Assembly: GCA_022457155.1 (NCBI GenBank)
Contig: JAJGOT010000170.1
Location: 1,212,501-1,276,500 of the forward strand
Origin: Cladopsammia gracilis
Taxonomy: Eukaryota > Cnidaria > Anthozoa > Scleractinia > Dendrophylliidae
Reading direction: 5' to 3'
DNA length: 64,000 nucleotides
Shown: one piece after another, positions 34,478 to 45,109 of the stretch
How positions within the stretch are numbered: position 1 is the first letter of the stretch
Layout: each line of letters starts with the position of its first letter
Notes under the pieces: model-generated
The model's input: the letters and a program-made list of their open reading frames with translations, nothing else
The model's database searches: none
What the model was told of the DNA's origin: nothing
Made by a program: the position numbers and the translations under genes

Positions 34478-35081
34478 TCAATGGCTGACGGTTACTTGTA
34501 TAGCTAGGTCGGACAGACGAATTCCTACGCTTCTTCTCGCGGATATTGGCCATTGCCCGTCTTTCTGTAGAACGAAGCCTCTTTTCAGCCTCAGAATCCT
34601 CCGCCAACTCATCTGATTCGTACTCTTCAACGGCTGTCCACCCCGCGGGACTCTTATCCACAAAGCAAATAAGCTTGTTTCGTTTTGTAATAAGTGCCTT
34701 TACCGATTCAAGTCCGGAAATTGCTACTGGAAGGTTTCCTTTTGATATGTTCTTAATGGCACCGTCCACTAAGTCGTGCAAAGAGATGTTAAGTTCGTAC
34801 TGTACTTTGTTTCCCTTGAAAGTAAAGGAATTTGACGCTTTCGATTCGGTTTTCAGCTTCTTAAGCTGCGATTGTGTGGCAGCTTCTTTGTCCTCGAGAT
34901 CGCGCTTAAAAACGGCGAACGTCTGATCAAATTTGACGCCCAAAAGTTGGGAAAATAACTGCAAAGTTTCAGCGTTTGATAAGGACGTATCCGAGGAAAG
35001 AGCACTCGGTTGAGCAGAGTCTTCAGCCTTGTTAGTTTCCAAAGACGCTTGAGGGACGCTCGCTGTTTCAGAACCCGACAT
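34272..35081 (-). CDS. Gag-like ORF1 of the YR retrotransposon
   Basis: ATG at 35081 (MSGSETASVPQASLETNKAE) lies seven bases inside repeat A1, the expected start of the transcript body. The 269-residue protein has an acidic N-terminus, a predicted helical region (QLLGVKFDQTFAVFKRDLED) and a lysine/arginine-rich middle. Near the C-terminus is a knuckle-like FSCGQRGHWANSTSC, in which the usual first cysteine of a CCHC finger is missing or replaced. It would package element RNA. The frame is intact and overlaps the RT frame by about 200 bp. Confidence 0.7.
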   Translation of the reverse strand: MSGSETASVPQASLETNKAEDSAQPSALSSDTSLSNAETLQLFSQLLGVKFDQTFAVFKRDLEDKEAATQSQLKKLKTESKASNSFTFKGNKVQYELNISLHDLVDGAIKNISKGNLPVAISGLESVKALITKRNKLICFVDKSPAGWTAVEEYESDELAEDSEAEKRLRSTERRAMANIREKKRRNSSVRPSYTSNRQPLSDVSSAGPSNTLPVNQQLFRGQSLRERRPQPSDKRFSCGQRGHWANSTSCPSRFKGTVAVPSTSKAAH

Positions 35082-35087
35082 GGCATT

Positions 35088-35261
35088 AAAAAACTAGGGT
35101 CGAAAGAGATGCCTCGAATGGCTCTTGCATAACTTAACAAACCTTAAATAGTGTACTAGCCCCTTGAGACACCTTACAAGCACACCTTAAATACTTCAGT
35201 AGTATCATGCAACCTAATTAACGTACTCTTGTGAAAGTAACAAAACGTTACAAAATATATT
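35088..35261 (-). repeat. Split direct repeat A1 (5' end of YR element)
   Basis: Forms the 5' leader directly upstream of the ORF1 start; see A2. Confidence 0.85.
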
Positions 35262-35394
35262 TTCATTCAGTCGGTCGGCATTAGGAAACATAGGGTGAAG
35301 TAAGTCGGACACCTTATTGAGAATTATGCAACGTAATGTCGACACTTGGAATTTTATTTTCAATGAATTTTTAATTGTAAAAAAGAAAATCTAA

Positions 35395-35480
35395 AATCCC
35401 CACTCAGGATTGAACCTGTGACCTCAGCTATGCTTTGGCTTACATAGCCTATCGTACCATTGTACCACCTAGCTTCTCGG
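35395..35480 (-). tRNA. tRNA-derived SINE-like sequence
   Basis: On the minus strand AGCTAGGTGGTACAATGGTA (A box) and CACAGGTTCAATCCTGAGT (B box with a pairing T-stem) are spaced as in a tRNA. An anticodon-like arm GCTATGTAAGCCAAAGCATAG lies between them. TTTTAGATTTTC follows. The 5' acceptor strand does not pair well with the 3' side, so a SINE or tRNA pseudogene is more likely than a working tRNA. Confidence 0.45.
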
Positions 35481-35614
35481 GTTGCTTTGTCCTAAATTTA
35501 ACTATATAAACTGCTGACCCCAACCTCAACTGAAAGCTAACCAGTTAATCCGTTATATAACACTCAATAAGGTGTCCAATCTGGTCTCAGTCGATGTTAT
35601 CGAATGTTGACCCA

Positions 35615-36380
35615 TTCAGTCATCGTTCCTGCAAACCACGTTGTTTACTTTTGATTGTTTTGGAAATGAAGGCTGTACCGCAATGAAGGGAATGATTCTT
35701 CTAAGTCTTATATATACCAAACATGAACATTGCTAATGTAAGTAGGGTTGTAGGAGACGCTGTTGTGACACTTGAATAACGCTCTTTTACCGGAAGTGAG
35801 AGTAACCGGAAGTCGCTAAACAGGAAGTGTAGTGGCAAAGCTATGAACCGGAAGTGAACAACTTAAAATATGCGTGCATAAATTTGCATGCAAAATCGCG
35901 ACACAAAAAATAAAAATAAAAATAATAATAAGAGGCTCCTAGCAGCCTATACTCATGCGCATGCGTAAGTAAGTTAAGAAGATGATAAGAAGATAAGATG
36001 AGAAGATGAGAAGATGATAAGAAGATGATAAGAAGATGTCCGACATGGTGAAGAGTACTCCTCTCATTCAGTCATCGTTCCTGCAAACCATGTTGTTTAC
36101 TATTGATTGTTTTGGAAATGAAGGCTGTACCACAATGAAGGGAATGATTCTTCTATGTCTTATATATACCAAACATGAACATTGCTATTGTAAGTAGGGT
36201 TGTAAGACACGCTATCGTCACACTTGAGTAACGCCCTTTTACCGGAAGTGAGAGTAGCCGGAAGTCACTAAACAGGAAGTGTTGTGGCAAAGCTATGAAC
36301 CGGAAGTGTACAATTTAAAATACGCGTGCATGAATTTGCATGCAAAATCGTGACACAAAAAATAAAAATAATAATAATAA
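35615..36380. repeat. Tandem duplication (~447 bp) with ETS-motif cluster
   Basis: The stretches 35615-35930 and 36062-36378 are the same sequence with few changes, separated by AGAGGCTCCTAGCAGCC...GAAGAGTACTCCT. Each copy holds four CCGGAAGT or CAGGAAGT words within 70 bp (35793-35860; 36241-36310). CATGCGCATGCGTAAG (NRF-1-like) precedes the second copy. Such ETS and NRF-1 sites are typical of housekeeping-gene promoters; the small ORF at 36633 follows on the + strand. Confidence 0.65.
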
Positions 36381-36387
36381 AAATAAT

Positions 36388-36490
36388 AACAAGAAAAACG
36401 GAGCCGAAACCTTACCTCATGCCGCTTCGCGCATGAGTAACAAGAAAAACGGAGCCGAAACCTTACCTCATGCCGCTAAGCGCGTGAGTA
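36388..36490 (+). repeat. 51-bp tandem duplication
   Basis: AACAAGAAAAACGGAGCCGA...GAGT occurs twice head to tail. The period is 17 codons, which explains the repeated NKKNGAETLPHAA peptide in an ORF there; no promoter-proximal function is evident. Confidence 0.85.
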
Positions 36491-36632
36491 ATACTTTGAC
36501 TAAGCATGAAGCGATGGAATTCAGTAGTTCTTTCTATAAGCCCTGCGAACTTATTGGTTATCTTTATTAGTGACTCTGTGTGGTGTATTATTGTCATGTA
36601 TTCCCATGTAAGCTCTGCGAAAAGTATCGATA

Positions 36633-36887
36633 ATGAAAAGTACTGCGGATAAATCGGATCTTTCCGATGGCCAGCGTAGAAAAAGTGTTAGATCATTGGA
36701 TTTCGGTCTTCAACGTGGAGGGGATTTCGCCAACTCAAGCGCCGAATGCGAAGACGATGAGCGAGATTGTGCAACTACAAGCTCGAATGTCAAGGACGTC
36801 ATGCGAAAGAAACTCTTGCAGAAGAAAACCTCCAATTTAATAAGGTTTACTGCCAAAGTGGATCGACAGGAAAGGCTAGAAATTTGA
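36633..36887 (+). CDS. Small hypothetical protein, 84 aa
   Basis: ATG at 36633 starts MKSTADKSDLSDGQRRKSVR and the frame ends with TGA after ...DRQERLEI. The protein is very hydrophilic and rich in D, S, K and R, with an acidic patch (ECEDDERDC) and a basic C-terminal half (MRKKLLQKKTSNLIRF). It has no signal peptide or membrane segment and no domain I know. An AATAAA lies at 37114-37119, and ETS/NRF-1-like motifs lie 300-700 bp upstream, so a short intronless transcription unit is plausible. It could instead be the first exon of a retrocopy or a chance ORF. Confidence 0.4.
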   Translation: MKSTADKSDLSDGQRRKSVRSLDFGLQRGGDFANSSAECEDDERDCATTSSNVKDVMRKKLLQKKTSNLIRFTAKVDRQERLEI

Positions 36888-37113
36888 AATCTGAAGTCAC
36901 CGAAGGAAACAGCAAAGGTTGACAGGCCGCACAATCTAAACCAGTGTGAAACATTTGAAAACCTTTTGATATTTTCATCTAACGAGTATATCTCATGTAA
37001 TATGGAAATGGTAGGCTACGACTTTAACATCATGCTTTTAAATGCCACCTACAGTATATATGTTTTTAACGGGTATACATTAACTTGGTTTTGGAGGATG
37101 TTAGTCTTGATTG

Positions 37114-37119
37114 AATAAA
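37114..37119 (+). terminator. Poly(A) signal AATAAA
   Basis: Located 227 bp after the stop of the 84-aa ORF; a candidate 3' end for that unit. Confidence 0.35.
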
Positions 37120-37389
37120 ACCTTTTTAAAGCTGCGTGCACATGGACTAAAGGTCAACTGTGGTCTCATGTGGTCTGTCTGTAATGTTTTCCTGGGATTT
37201 TGTCATTTTAGTGTTAGACCTCTTATATTTTCCTTTACAGTTTTGCTTTTGCGAATAGTGGGTTGTTTTCCTTAAAGTGATAGGATCTAAAATGATTTGT
37301 TGACCGTTAATGTCTTTCCTGCTATTTTTTATCACGCTGGGCCCAGCTATTTATTGTGTTTGTCGTTGCAGGAGTATGTCACGGAAATT

Positions 37390-37920
37390 TATATTTTTTC
37401 ATTTCATTTATTTGTTTACTCCAAACCTTTACAGATGTTAATTAAATTAAAAATCACATTATATTAGGAAGGAGAGGGGAGGGGCACGTCTAGATAAACT
37501 AATATTGTGCCCCCTAAAGTTATATTATAGTATAAACAAAAAAAAAAGTAAAGGAAAATTTATAAAATAGCTTGGTGAATGTCAAAAGAGATAATATTTC
37601 ATTAGTATTGAGCAAGGTACCAGCGTAAAAGTGCTTTTCTAAACATCTTTCTAGATGGTTTGTCTCTGAGTAATTGCGGAATACTATTCCAAAAAAATCT
37701 TCCAATAACGCTCGGGCAGAATCTCCTGAGATTAGTTCGAAATGAGGGTATGACTACTTGATGTAGATCCAGAGAGAGTTTAAGCTTCAATGAAAGCTCA
37801 GTAACAATGAAATTTGTCTCAGTCAAAGCTGTGTTTATAGCATCGATTCGTTCCGCTTTATATCTGCGAGTTGTTCGAGTCTGGAGCTCGATATTAATAT
37901 TACCTCCATTTGGTAATTAG
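37390..37920 (-). pseudogene. 5'-truncated LINE: ORF2 C-terminus and 3' UTR
   Basis: On the minus strand the frame from about 37905 to 37602 reads NIELQTRTTRRYKAERIDAI...SFRTNLRRFCPSVIGRFFWN and SIPQLLRDKPSRKMFRKALL, then stop. The RTN-x-x-x-F...G-x-x-x-WNS-(I/L)P...F(R/K)(K/R)-x-L block is the standard end of CR1/L2-type LINE reverse transcriptase ORFs. A 3' UTR of about 200 bp ends in AAACAAATAAATGAAATGAA, a short A-rich repeat tail. Catalytic domains are missing. Confidence 0.7.
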
Positions 37921-38607
37921 TTTACCAGTCTAGCGACTGTTTTGTTTATGCCACCGTATAATTCAGGCAAGACCATGGATTCGGTTCTCCACTTGAACCT
38001 CATTAGTTAACGAGTTTGCATTTGGTAGTTGCTAGCATGCTACCTTTAGAGCAAGGCATATTTATGGCGAGAATGGTTAACGTTCCGCAGTTTTGGGGCC
38101 AATTTGGCTTTTTATATACACCCGTACTTTAGCTATCAGAGGATGTGCTGTATTCGCTCGACGAGACATAGACCATATATTAGAACTTTCGTCAAATAAG
38201 TTATCTATTCAGTCTATTTAGACCTTCCTCGCTATATCCGCCATTTCTGATTTCACAGCCTGATACTGATGGGCTGTTTGACGTAAAACAATACCACTGT
38301 CACAGCTCTGTTTTGATTGGGTCTTTGAACTGTGGGCATGCGAAACCACCCCTGAGTGCCGTTCTATTAATAAATCTATTCGGGAAAGGGTTGACACCAA
38401 GGCTTAGTATGGGGGATATAGGCTCCTATTGATGGGCTCCTGGATAATATAAATACTTTGTTGGGAAATCGTTGAGATGAAAATCATCTTATGTTGAGCT
38501 TAATAAATGTTAATGAATATAACAATGGAGTGTATAGGTGTCAGTTTACTCAGTCCCATAGCTTGTACATTTTTCATTGGTGGTTTTGAAACAGTTTCCG
38601 TGGCAAT

Positions 38608-38932
38608 TGTATAAATACCACAACTTTATATCGGGATGACGGAACACAGTTTCAAAACAAGATACAATAACCACCGCAAACACTCGCATGACACAGTCCT
38701 CTCAAAATACATCTGGGATCTAAAGGACAATGGCATCAATTACACCATCAAATGGTCCATTATTAAACGAGCAAGCGCTTACAAAGGTCATCCTCCCCGT
38801 TGCAAACTGTGTTTATCATAGAAGTTCTGCATCTTAACTTCTGACAGGTCGACACTCCTCAAAGATAGATCTGAGTTGATAACGAAATGCCGGCATAAAA
38901 AAGAATTAAATACATTCTACACAGCCAATTAG
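38608..38932 (+). pseudogene. GIY-YIG nuclease remnant of a retroelement
   Basis: QLYIGMTEHSFKTRYNNHRK gives the YIG half of the GIY-YIG motif and the R-x-x-N-H helix. It is followed by KYIWDLKDNGINYTIKWSII and YKGHPPRCKLCLS. A TAG replaces the expected glutamate there (38819-38821). The frame then goes on as KFCILTSDRSTLLKDRSELI...CRHKKELNTFYTAN to a stop at 38930-38932. Such domains terminate Penelope-like and related retroelement ORFs in cnidarians. The GIY strand upstream is disrupted by a stop, and no RT lies nearby. Confidence 0.65.
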
Positions 38933-39274
38933 CGTGGGATCGTTACAACCGCCCTTCTTAATTTAGCTTCAATTTTATTTCTACCGCCACCAACGGCACA
39001 GTGATGATCGCTTAGTGTATGAAACTTTATAGAGGCCTTATTTGCCACTGGGCACATTGAGGATGTGTGACACAAAATAATACCCCAGCGCGTGTGATGT
39101 GCTCCACAACACAAAGTAATTACAAGTATAACACCTGTAATACATGTACATGTTGTTAAAAATATTTGTAAATTAATTGACTCTACAGCATGCTTTTTTT
39201 TAATACCTTAATATTGCAAAAATAGTCTGAAATTATTGTTTTTCATCCGTCGATACTCAATAACAAAAATTAAA

Positions 39275-39365
39275 GTAAATATTATGGGTTATGGCGCTGC
39301 TGGAGATTTCAGACGTCATCTTGGATTTTACTCAAAATTCACTGAAACTTATCGGAAAGGTGCCG

Positions 39366-39449
<84 letters not shown>

Positions 39450-39500
39450 AAAGAGTTGTAAAATATAATAAACATTTTGCTGCTTTTTAATCGGGATGGC
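39275..39500 (+). repeat. Repeat segment duplicated at 40325-40500
   Basis: ATTATGGGTTATGGCGCTGC, GTCATCTTGGATTTTACT and AGAGTTGTAAAATA match 40325-40500 in order. The copy here is interrupted by the long TA run. Confidence 0.6.
39366..39445. repeat. (TA)n microsatellite, ~40 units
   Basis: A perfect alternating TA run; the alternating I-Y ORFs over it are artefacts. Confidence 0.98.
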
Positions 39501-40164
39501 TTGTAAATCTGCCAAGCCTTCCCGATTTATAAAATCACTTTGTTTCTCCATACGTTTTTGACGCCTGTTCTTGAAAGTTCTAGAAAATTATGTTTTAAGT
39601 GTTTTGAAATTACAGATCCGTACGAACGATGCAACGCTACTATAGAGCGCTGCAGCAGTTCACTTTTATGGTTGCACAAGCGTCTCTAAGGCGGTGCTCG
39701 TGAGTCGCTCAAGCTACCAACTCAAAATACTGTGCACTGCAAAAGCGCTGCAAGCATCGGTAAAGCAGCGCTGCTAACCGCTGCTTGATAGCTGTGATGA
39801 GGATTAGATGTAAACATTAAAGTACAAGTACAAGCGATGCTTAAGGTTGCAATTTATATCGCTTCACAACGCTGCAGATATAAAGACCTTCCAAATCACA
39901 GTGTTCTAACGCAAAGTACATCACTCGAAATTTCCTAAACAATCAATTAATATTTCATGAACTATCCGGCGCTGGTCTATGCATGGCTGTCGATCGCCTT
40001 TTCGTGACAACCTTCCTTGGTTTGCGGGGTTACAATCCACTGAAAGATGTTTCTGCATCTTTCCTTTCTAGTTCTCCAGCATCAAAAATTAGTGTAAATC
40101 TAGGAAACCGTTTACAATAAAAGGACAGAGACGGAAGGTTGAAGGAGTAACACGCGGAGTAAAG
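39501..40164. other. No supported gene
   Basis: Several GCGCTGCAGC / GCAGCGCTGC words in both orientations near 39640-39780 hint at a decayed foldback element, but its ends are not clear. Confidence 0.35.
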
Positions 40165-40330
40165 TAAACCATCGGACGTACACGCAAACTTATACCCCAA
40201 CCGTGGTACAAGGGGGGGGGGGGAGGTGGTGTTGCCCCCCTGGGTTTTTGCGATGTTGCAATATTTCGGAAATATTTTACATCTAATAGATAGGCCGCGA
40301 TGTGCTCTACAAGATAAGGTAAGTATTATG
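40165..40330. repeat. Dispersed repeat, copy 2
   Basis: CATCGGACGTACACGCAAAC, ACCGTGGTAC, a G-run and CTGGGTTTTTGCGATGTT match 21550-21660. Confidence 0.65.
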
Positions 40331-40577
40331 GGTTGGGACGCTGCTGGGGATCCGTTACGTCATCAAAATGGCCGCCAAGATGGCAGCCATCTTGGAGTTT
40401 ACTAAAAATTCAAATTTATAGGAAATATGCGGAAATTGCAAATATTGTTTGCTAGAGTTGCAAAATAACATACAATTAAACATTTTGATGCTTTTGGTGG
40501 CATTTTATGTTTTTTCGCTGAAAAAAGGTGAAAAACACGCATTTTTCTTCAAAAATGGGTTGACCACATGTTACTTA

Positions 40578-40605
40578 TGACGTCACATCTCGTCACCATA
40601 GCAAC
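40578..40605 (+). promoter_or_regulatory. CRE plus RFX X-box
   Basis: TGACGTCA (40578-40585) and GTCACCATAGCAAC (40592-40605) are a full CRE and a near-perfect X-box, six bases apart. Several AAGATGGC words (YY1-like) surround them at 40377, 40887 and 40900. They lie in repeated DNA, so they may have been spread by a mobile element and not belong to a local promoter. Confidence 0.4.
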
Positions 40606-40997
40606 CGGTTGTCGCCAAACATTACCAAAATGTGTCTCAGGGATAAAATTTATCTGACAACAATTTCATATGACAATTTTATGATCACGTGACTTGATGT
40701 TTCCATGACAACAAGATTTTGACAGCCATAATTTTTAAATTTGCATATTTATACGTTTTGAATGAACAAAGACAATGTTTATTGGTATAACTTTTATCCT
40801 TTTACGTCATTTAGCGTTTATTTATTGGTTTTGATTAATTTTGAGTGAATGTGGACGGGTTTTAACAGGTTTTAAAAAATTCCAAGATGGCGGATTTAAG
40901 ATGGCGGCCGTATAACTAATTACCTTATAACTACGCCATATGACGTCATCGTTCCAGTGTGCGGACCGCAAAGGATACCGTTTTGGACGTTCTATGT

Positions 40998-41140
40998 CAT
41001 TCAATCAATCAATCAATTAACTTTATTTCAACACGGTAAAACGGCTCAGTAAAACTGTTTTTCAGACATGCCGTGCACTTAAATATGATCTAATCTAAAT
41101 GATAACAAATATATAGTGGCAAAACTGTTACACTATACTA
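40998..41140 (-). mobile_element. LINE 3' end with (TTGA)n tail
   Basis: On the minus strand CCGTGTTGAAATAAAGTTAA is followed by four ATTG units. This is a typical 3' terminus of L2/CR1-type LINEs, with AATAAA just before a short tandem tail. The upstream coding part is not recognisable. Confidence 0.6.
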
Positions 41141-41801
41141 GTGTAAATAATACTAATAATATAATAGGGTTAATAGGGTTAAGCGAGATAAGAGCCCCTT
41201 ATCGATCAGCCAACTCACGGCTTGCACGCAACCTTTTGCAGACTTTAGATACAAAGCATTATTTTTGACACTCAATATATACCATATCTGTCAGTTATTA
41301 TTTAATTATCTCCGTGAAATGTATTTTTATTCCAGGATCTAAAAAAGGAAAAGGTCACAAATATTTCACGTGATTTGGCCGTAAACCGATGCCTATGGTA
41401 TGCCATAGAGATCGTTAAACTTTACAGTCTTTTAGCGGTCATTTGAAAGCGCATTTTGTTCTTTCACCTATCAAAGAATGGAGAACAGAAGAAGTGAAGT
41501 TTAAATGAGGAGGAAATGGGCAGAAGCTCGCATTTTAAGCCGTCGATTGGATGACTGCTAGTTATTTATCGTATACAACTAACTGTACGTGACAGACCGC
41601 ATGTTTACAATGGTTACAATATGCTTTATATTTTTCCAAATGCTACGAACTTTAGCAGCCACAACATATCAAGTTGAATCGCAAATGTGGTGTTTGGTGG
41701 TGGAACTTGAAGGATGTTCAAAGTTTTTACAAACTAGCTAGTCTTCAAGACTGAGGAAATTGGAAAGCTAGTTCAGTAATTGAAATCTAACTGTGAATGA
41801 T
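41141..41801. other. No supported gene
   Basis: AT-rich, no trusted feature; possibly decayed 3' part of the neighbouring BEL/Pao gag copy. Confidence 0.35.
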
Positions 41802-43533
41802 TCATGGATGCAGTCGTTTCGCTCGATCCCACGTGTGCGGTTTTATATACATTGAAAAGTGTCCTTGTCCTAGCCAACTTCCGCATAATTTCTTTCGTTG
41901 TTCAGTTCGCATTCGATCTTCATAAGGAACGCGCTTAAAAATCTCGCACTGCCAAATTGCATGTGGTCCGGAGCAGTGATAACTCTTTAAGGCAGTTGAT
42001 CCAACATTGCTCGGCAAATCGTACGGCCAAATTACATGTGGTTCGGAACAGTGAGAGCATTTCAAGGCAGCTGGTCCAACATTGCTTTGGCTTCTCGTTC
42101 TCATCGCACTGCATCGCTAGGGTAGTAGCTCTTAGTGGTGGCTCTGGTCTCCCTCGGTTTGCTTGACCTTTCCCTTTCGTTTTGTGTTGGTAGTGATTTC
42201 AGTTCTTTCCCGAACCGATTGTTCGAACGATTCGCCCGCAATGTCTGTCCATTTCCGTTTCAAGCCTTCATCAGGTAGTTTCTCCATCAGCATTAGAATC
42301 GTATCTTCATTGTCGAGACGAACCATGTAGCGAGGACCCTTGTTAGTTAACACACGTTTCACATCTTCAAGCTTTCTCGCAAAGTCAATCAGACTTGTGG
42401 CATCACCTCGTGTTAAGTTAAGCTCTCTTAACTTTCTCATGTGCGCATCAGCTACCATGTGCGGTTGACCGAAGTTCTTCAACAGGGTTTTCCACGCTTC
42501 ATTATACTTCTGCCCTACGGGAAGGTTGACACAGATTTTAATTGCATCCTTCGCTTTTCCCACGCACTGTGCAAGTAAACGGGTTAGTCGCTGAGAATCA
42601 TCTCTCACTTGGGTTTCAAAATATAGTCACGGAAGTTAACAGCGAATTCTGCGTATTCAGAAGGATCTCCTCCAAACTTCATCCGCTCTATCTTCGGTAG
42701 CGAGGGACCTTGTCTGAATGCATCGGCAATAGCTATCCACGGAGTCTGGTCTGTGTGTGGTCGCGGCTGAGGAATGGGCGGAGCTTGCTTTCCAATTTCT
42801 TGCTGTGATACAAGTGGGACGAATATATCTGCCTTAACATTCAATGGAGTCTCCTGTTGTGGCGACTTCTCCTTGGAGGTTAACGGGTTCAGTGAAGGAC
42901 AAAGGGATCTGTTGCATCAGCCGATAGAGGTGACACCTTCAGAGTTCCTGCGTTGCCCTTAAACATTGCAATCGCTTGAACATCAAACAGGTCATTTCCA
43001 CTCTTCAATTCTTCTTCATCCATCATAAGATCCACTGCAGCTTTCTTCATTTCCATTTCCAGTTCTATCCTGTCCATTTTCCTAGACCACTCTGCTTTCT
43101 TTTTTAGCAGTTGCTCTTTGATTTCGTTCTCTTTTCTCTTAAACTCGGCTTCTTCCTCCTCAAGAACGCCTTGACGATTTTGTTTCTCCTCCAGAGCTTC
43201 CATTTTCAACTTCGCTTCCTCCAATACTCTCTTCTTTTCTCTCGCCACACTCTCAATGGACTTTGAACTCCTTGCAGTCGTCGAGGACTTAACGGATTTA
43301 CCGTCCAATTTGAGGAGCGTTCCTTTCGATTTCCATTTCCTAACTTCTACGTCGAAGCGAAACTTGGCATCTTTTCCTCTTTCGTAACTTTCCACGGCCG
43401 AATATTTCTCCTTTTCGTCGTCCTCAAATCCTAAATACGCTTCGTGGGAATCCACGAAGTTGTGAAACTCTGTTTCGAGGCTGTTTAAGGTGGTTCGATA
43501 CAGTTTTCTGGAGACCATACCAACATTTTTCAA
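41802..43533 (-). pseudogene. BEL/Pao retrotransposon gag, frameshifted
   Basis: Pieces in order on the minus strand: 43533-42889 is a long coiled-coil segment rich in K and E (LEEKQNRQGVLEEEEAEFKR, KKKAEWSRKMDRIELEMEMK). 42844-42605 holds LPKIERMKFGGDPSEYAEFA, and 42608-42132 holds KNFGQPHMVADAHMRKLREL and GDATSLIDFARKLEDVKRVL; together these match the Gag core known as DUF1759. 42104-41802 holds a knuckle-like CYHCSGPHAIWQCEIF and KLCGSWLGQGHFS. The frame breaks at each joint, so it is inactive. A BEL/Pao pol relic lies 1.6 kb away on the opposite strand, so the two do not form one intact element. Confidence 0.8.
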
Positions 43534-43845
43534 TCGGCTTTTAAGCGGACTTCTCCAAGTCAGATCAACGTGAAATTTTCACCATAAACTGGTTGTGAAT
43601 TGAAGTTTGGCAAGATATATTTTCTGGTAAAATCGATATTACCATGACGACGATAAACAAGGAAGTTAGAAATCAGTAAAAGTAAAATTTAGCGCGTTTA
43701 AGATTTCGCATTGAAAATCCCACATAGGCATCTTAAAATATGGTATATGGCCTATATATTTTGCAAGAATAAAAAAAAATCTGTATATGTTTGAATTAAA
43801 ATAAATCGCAATAACATTTCAAACCTTACTATTTGTGTACTGGTA

Positions 43846-44575
43846 TTAAGGTTACAGTGTACCTTCAGATCGAAAATTTATTGAAAATTTTTTTTGGCGT
43901 TAAAATAAAGTTTAGAGAATGAACTTTCATCCAAAAAAAAAAAAGTATCGAAAAATAGTGAAAATTGACGGAGAAATGACGGTATAACTTTTGTGGGCGG
44001 AGTTTGTTTATTAAGCGATATGTTTTTTTTAAGCGCCGTTTTCTCAAAGTTAATTTTTCGCTTGTTGGGGACACTTTAAAAAGCTACAACTCAAAGGGAA
44101 TTTGTTCGATTTTCCTTAAATTTGGACAGAAGCTAGGCTAACATATAATCAACAAAAACGTCTCGGCGAATTTCTTAATTCCGAAAACTTTTTCGTCAAG
44201 AGGCATTTCCGTGCGATCATTCCAATTTTTTTCTCCCCTTTTCGAAAATATTCTGTAACTTTTCACTGCAATTGAATATGGAAAATCGCCGACACCTTTT
44301 TTTAGCGCTTCGTGTCCGGAAACTCGAGAACAAATCAAATTAGCAAAATATAATAATCGCTTTGAGTTATAGCGTTTTAAAGCTGATTCGGACGTTCGAA
44401 TTTAGACGTCGTAAAAAAATTCGACAATTCATTTTATTACCAAATGGTTTCCATATTTAGATAGTCAGCTCTATAAGCTTTAATTTGATATCTGGGTTTA
44501 GGTATATTAAGTGTAATCTTAAGACGCTAGAGCTGTTATACTGGAGACACCCCCGAAGGTACACTGTAACCTTAA
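43846..44575. mobile_element. TTAA-flanked TIR element, 730 bp
   Basis: TTAAGGTTACAGTGTACCTT at the left and its reverse complement at the right (44555-44575). TTAA at both ends is the expected target duplication. It has no transposase and an AT-rich interior. It lies between the gag and pol relics. Confidence 0.75.
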
Positions 44576-45109
44576 ATTGATCGAGAGATTAACACTGGTT
44601 TTGTGAAATTACTTAATGATAATGTCAAAAAGTAGCTTGATGTTATGTTTGTAAACTTTGAAAGTTTTGTTTACTTTCGCTTTTGTGATCTTGAGAACTA
44701 CCTTTTTTCCTAACATCGCTTCATGTGCAATTTTTGGGTAATTTTTTTATTTTAATGGCTTTTGCAATTAACAAGCGTATTCGCTGCATTCTCTTCGTCA
44801 CGTCTCCTAAATGGCCGGCTCTCCTTCGTTTCAAATCGACAGCCTTTCCGACTTGAACCTCAGGCTCATTCAAGTATCTACTCGTCTTGTTCCTTCGACG
44901 AATCCAAAGGCTGTGTTTTGCACTGGGGCTTCGCTCGCGCGAGTTTTCTCGGTCAACGTCGTAATTTCTTCGATGAGCTACATCCTTCTCGCTCCTGTCG
45001 ACATTTCACAATCCATAAATTTGGCAGAAAACTTTGAATGATGTAAGAACCCACTCGTTCTTGGAAATATCTCAGCTAACAAGACATCTTTAGATGCACC
45101 ATATGTAAT
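44576..45109. other. No assigned gene between TTAA element and pol relic
   Basis: A 76-codon + strand ORF (44811-45041, MAGSPSFQIDSLSDLNLRLI...) is present but matches nothing I know. It could be host or decayed element sequence. Confidence 0.3.

Larger units (their letters stand above)
29821..35261 (-). mobile_element. YR retrotransposon with split direct repeats (Ngaro/PAT-like layout)
   Basis: On the minus strand the order is: repeat A1 (35261-35088), gag-like ORF, RT-RNase H, tyrosine recombinase, repeat B1 (30266-30172), repeat A2 (30170-29996), a 79-bp spacer, repeat B2 (29916-29821). A1 and A2 share about 174 bp (start AAAAAACTAGGGTCGAAAG, end TTACAAAATATAT). B1 and B2 share about 95 bp (TATATTCTAATCACACTGAA... 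to TTTATTGA). The A1-ORFs-B1-A2-B2 arrangement is the hallmark of split-direct-repeat YR elements, which insert through a circular intermediate without target duplication. Both outer flanks carry related unique sequence (29723-29820 and 35930-36062). Confidence 0.85.

Noticed and set aside
34350..34926. Plus-strand ORFs of 88 and 126 codons
   Set aside because: Antisense shadows of the YR retrotransposon gag and RT frames.
39236..39551. ORFs of alternating Ile and Tyr on both strands
   Set aside because: They are the TA dinucleotide run.
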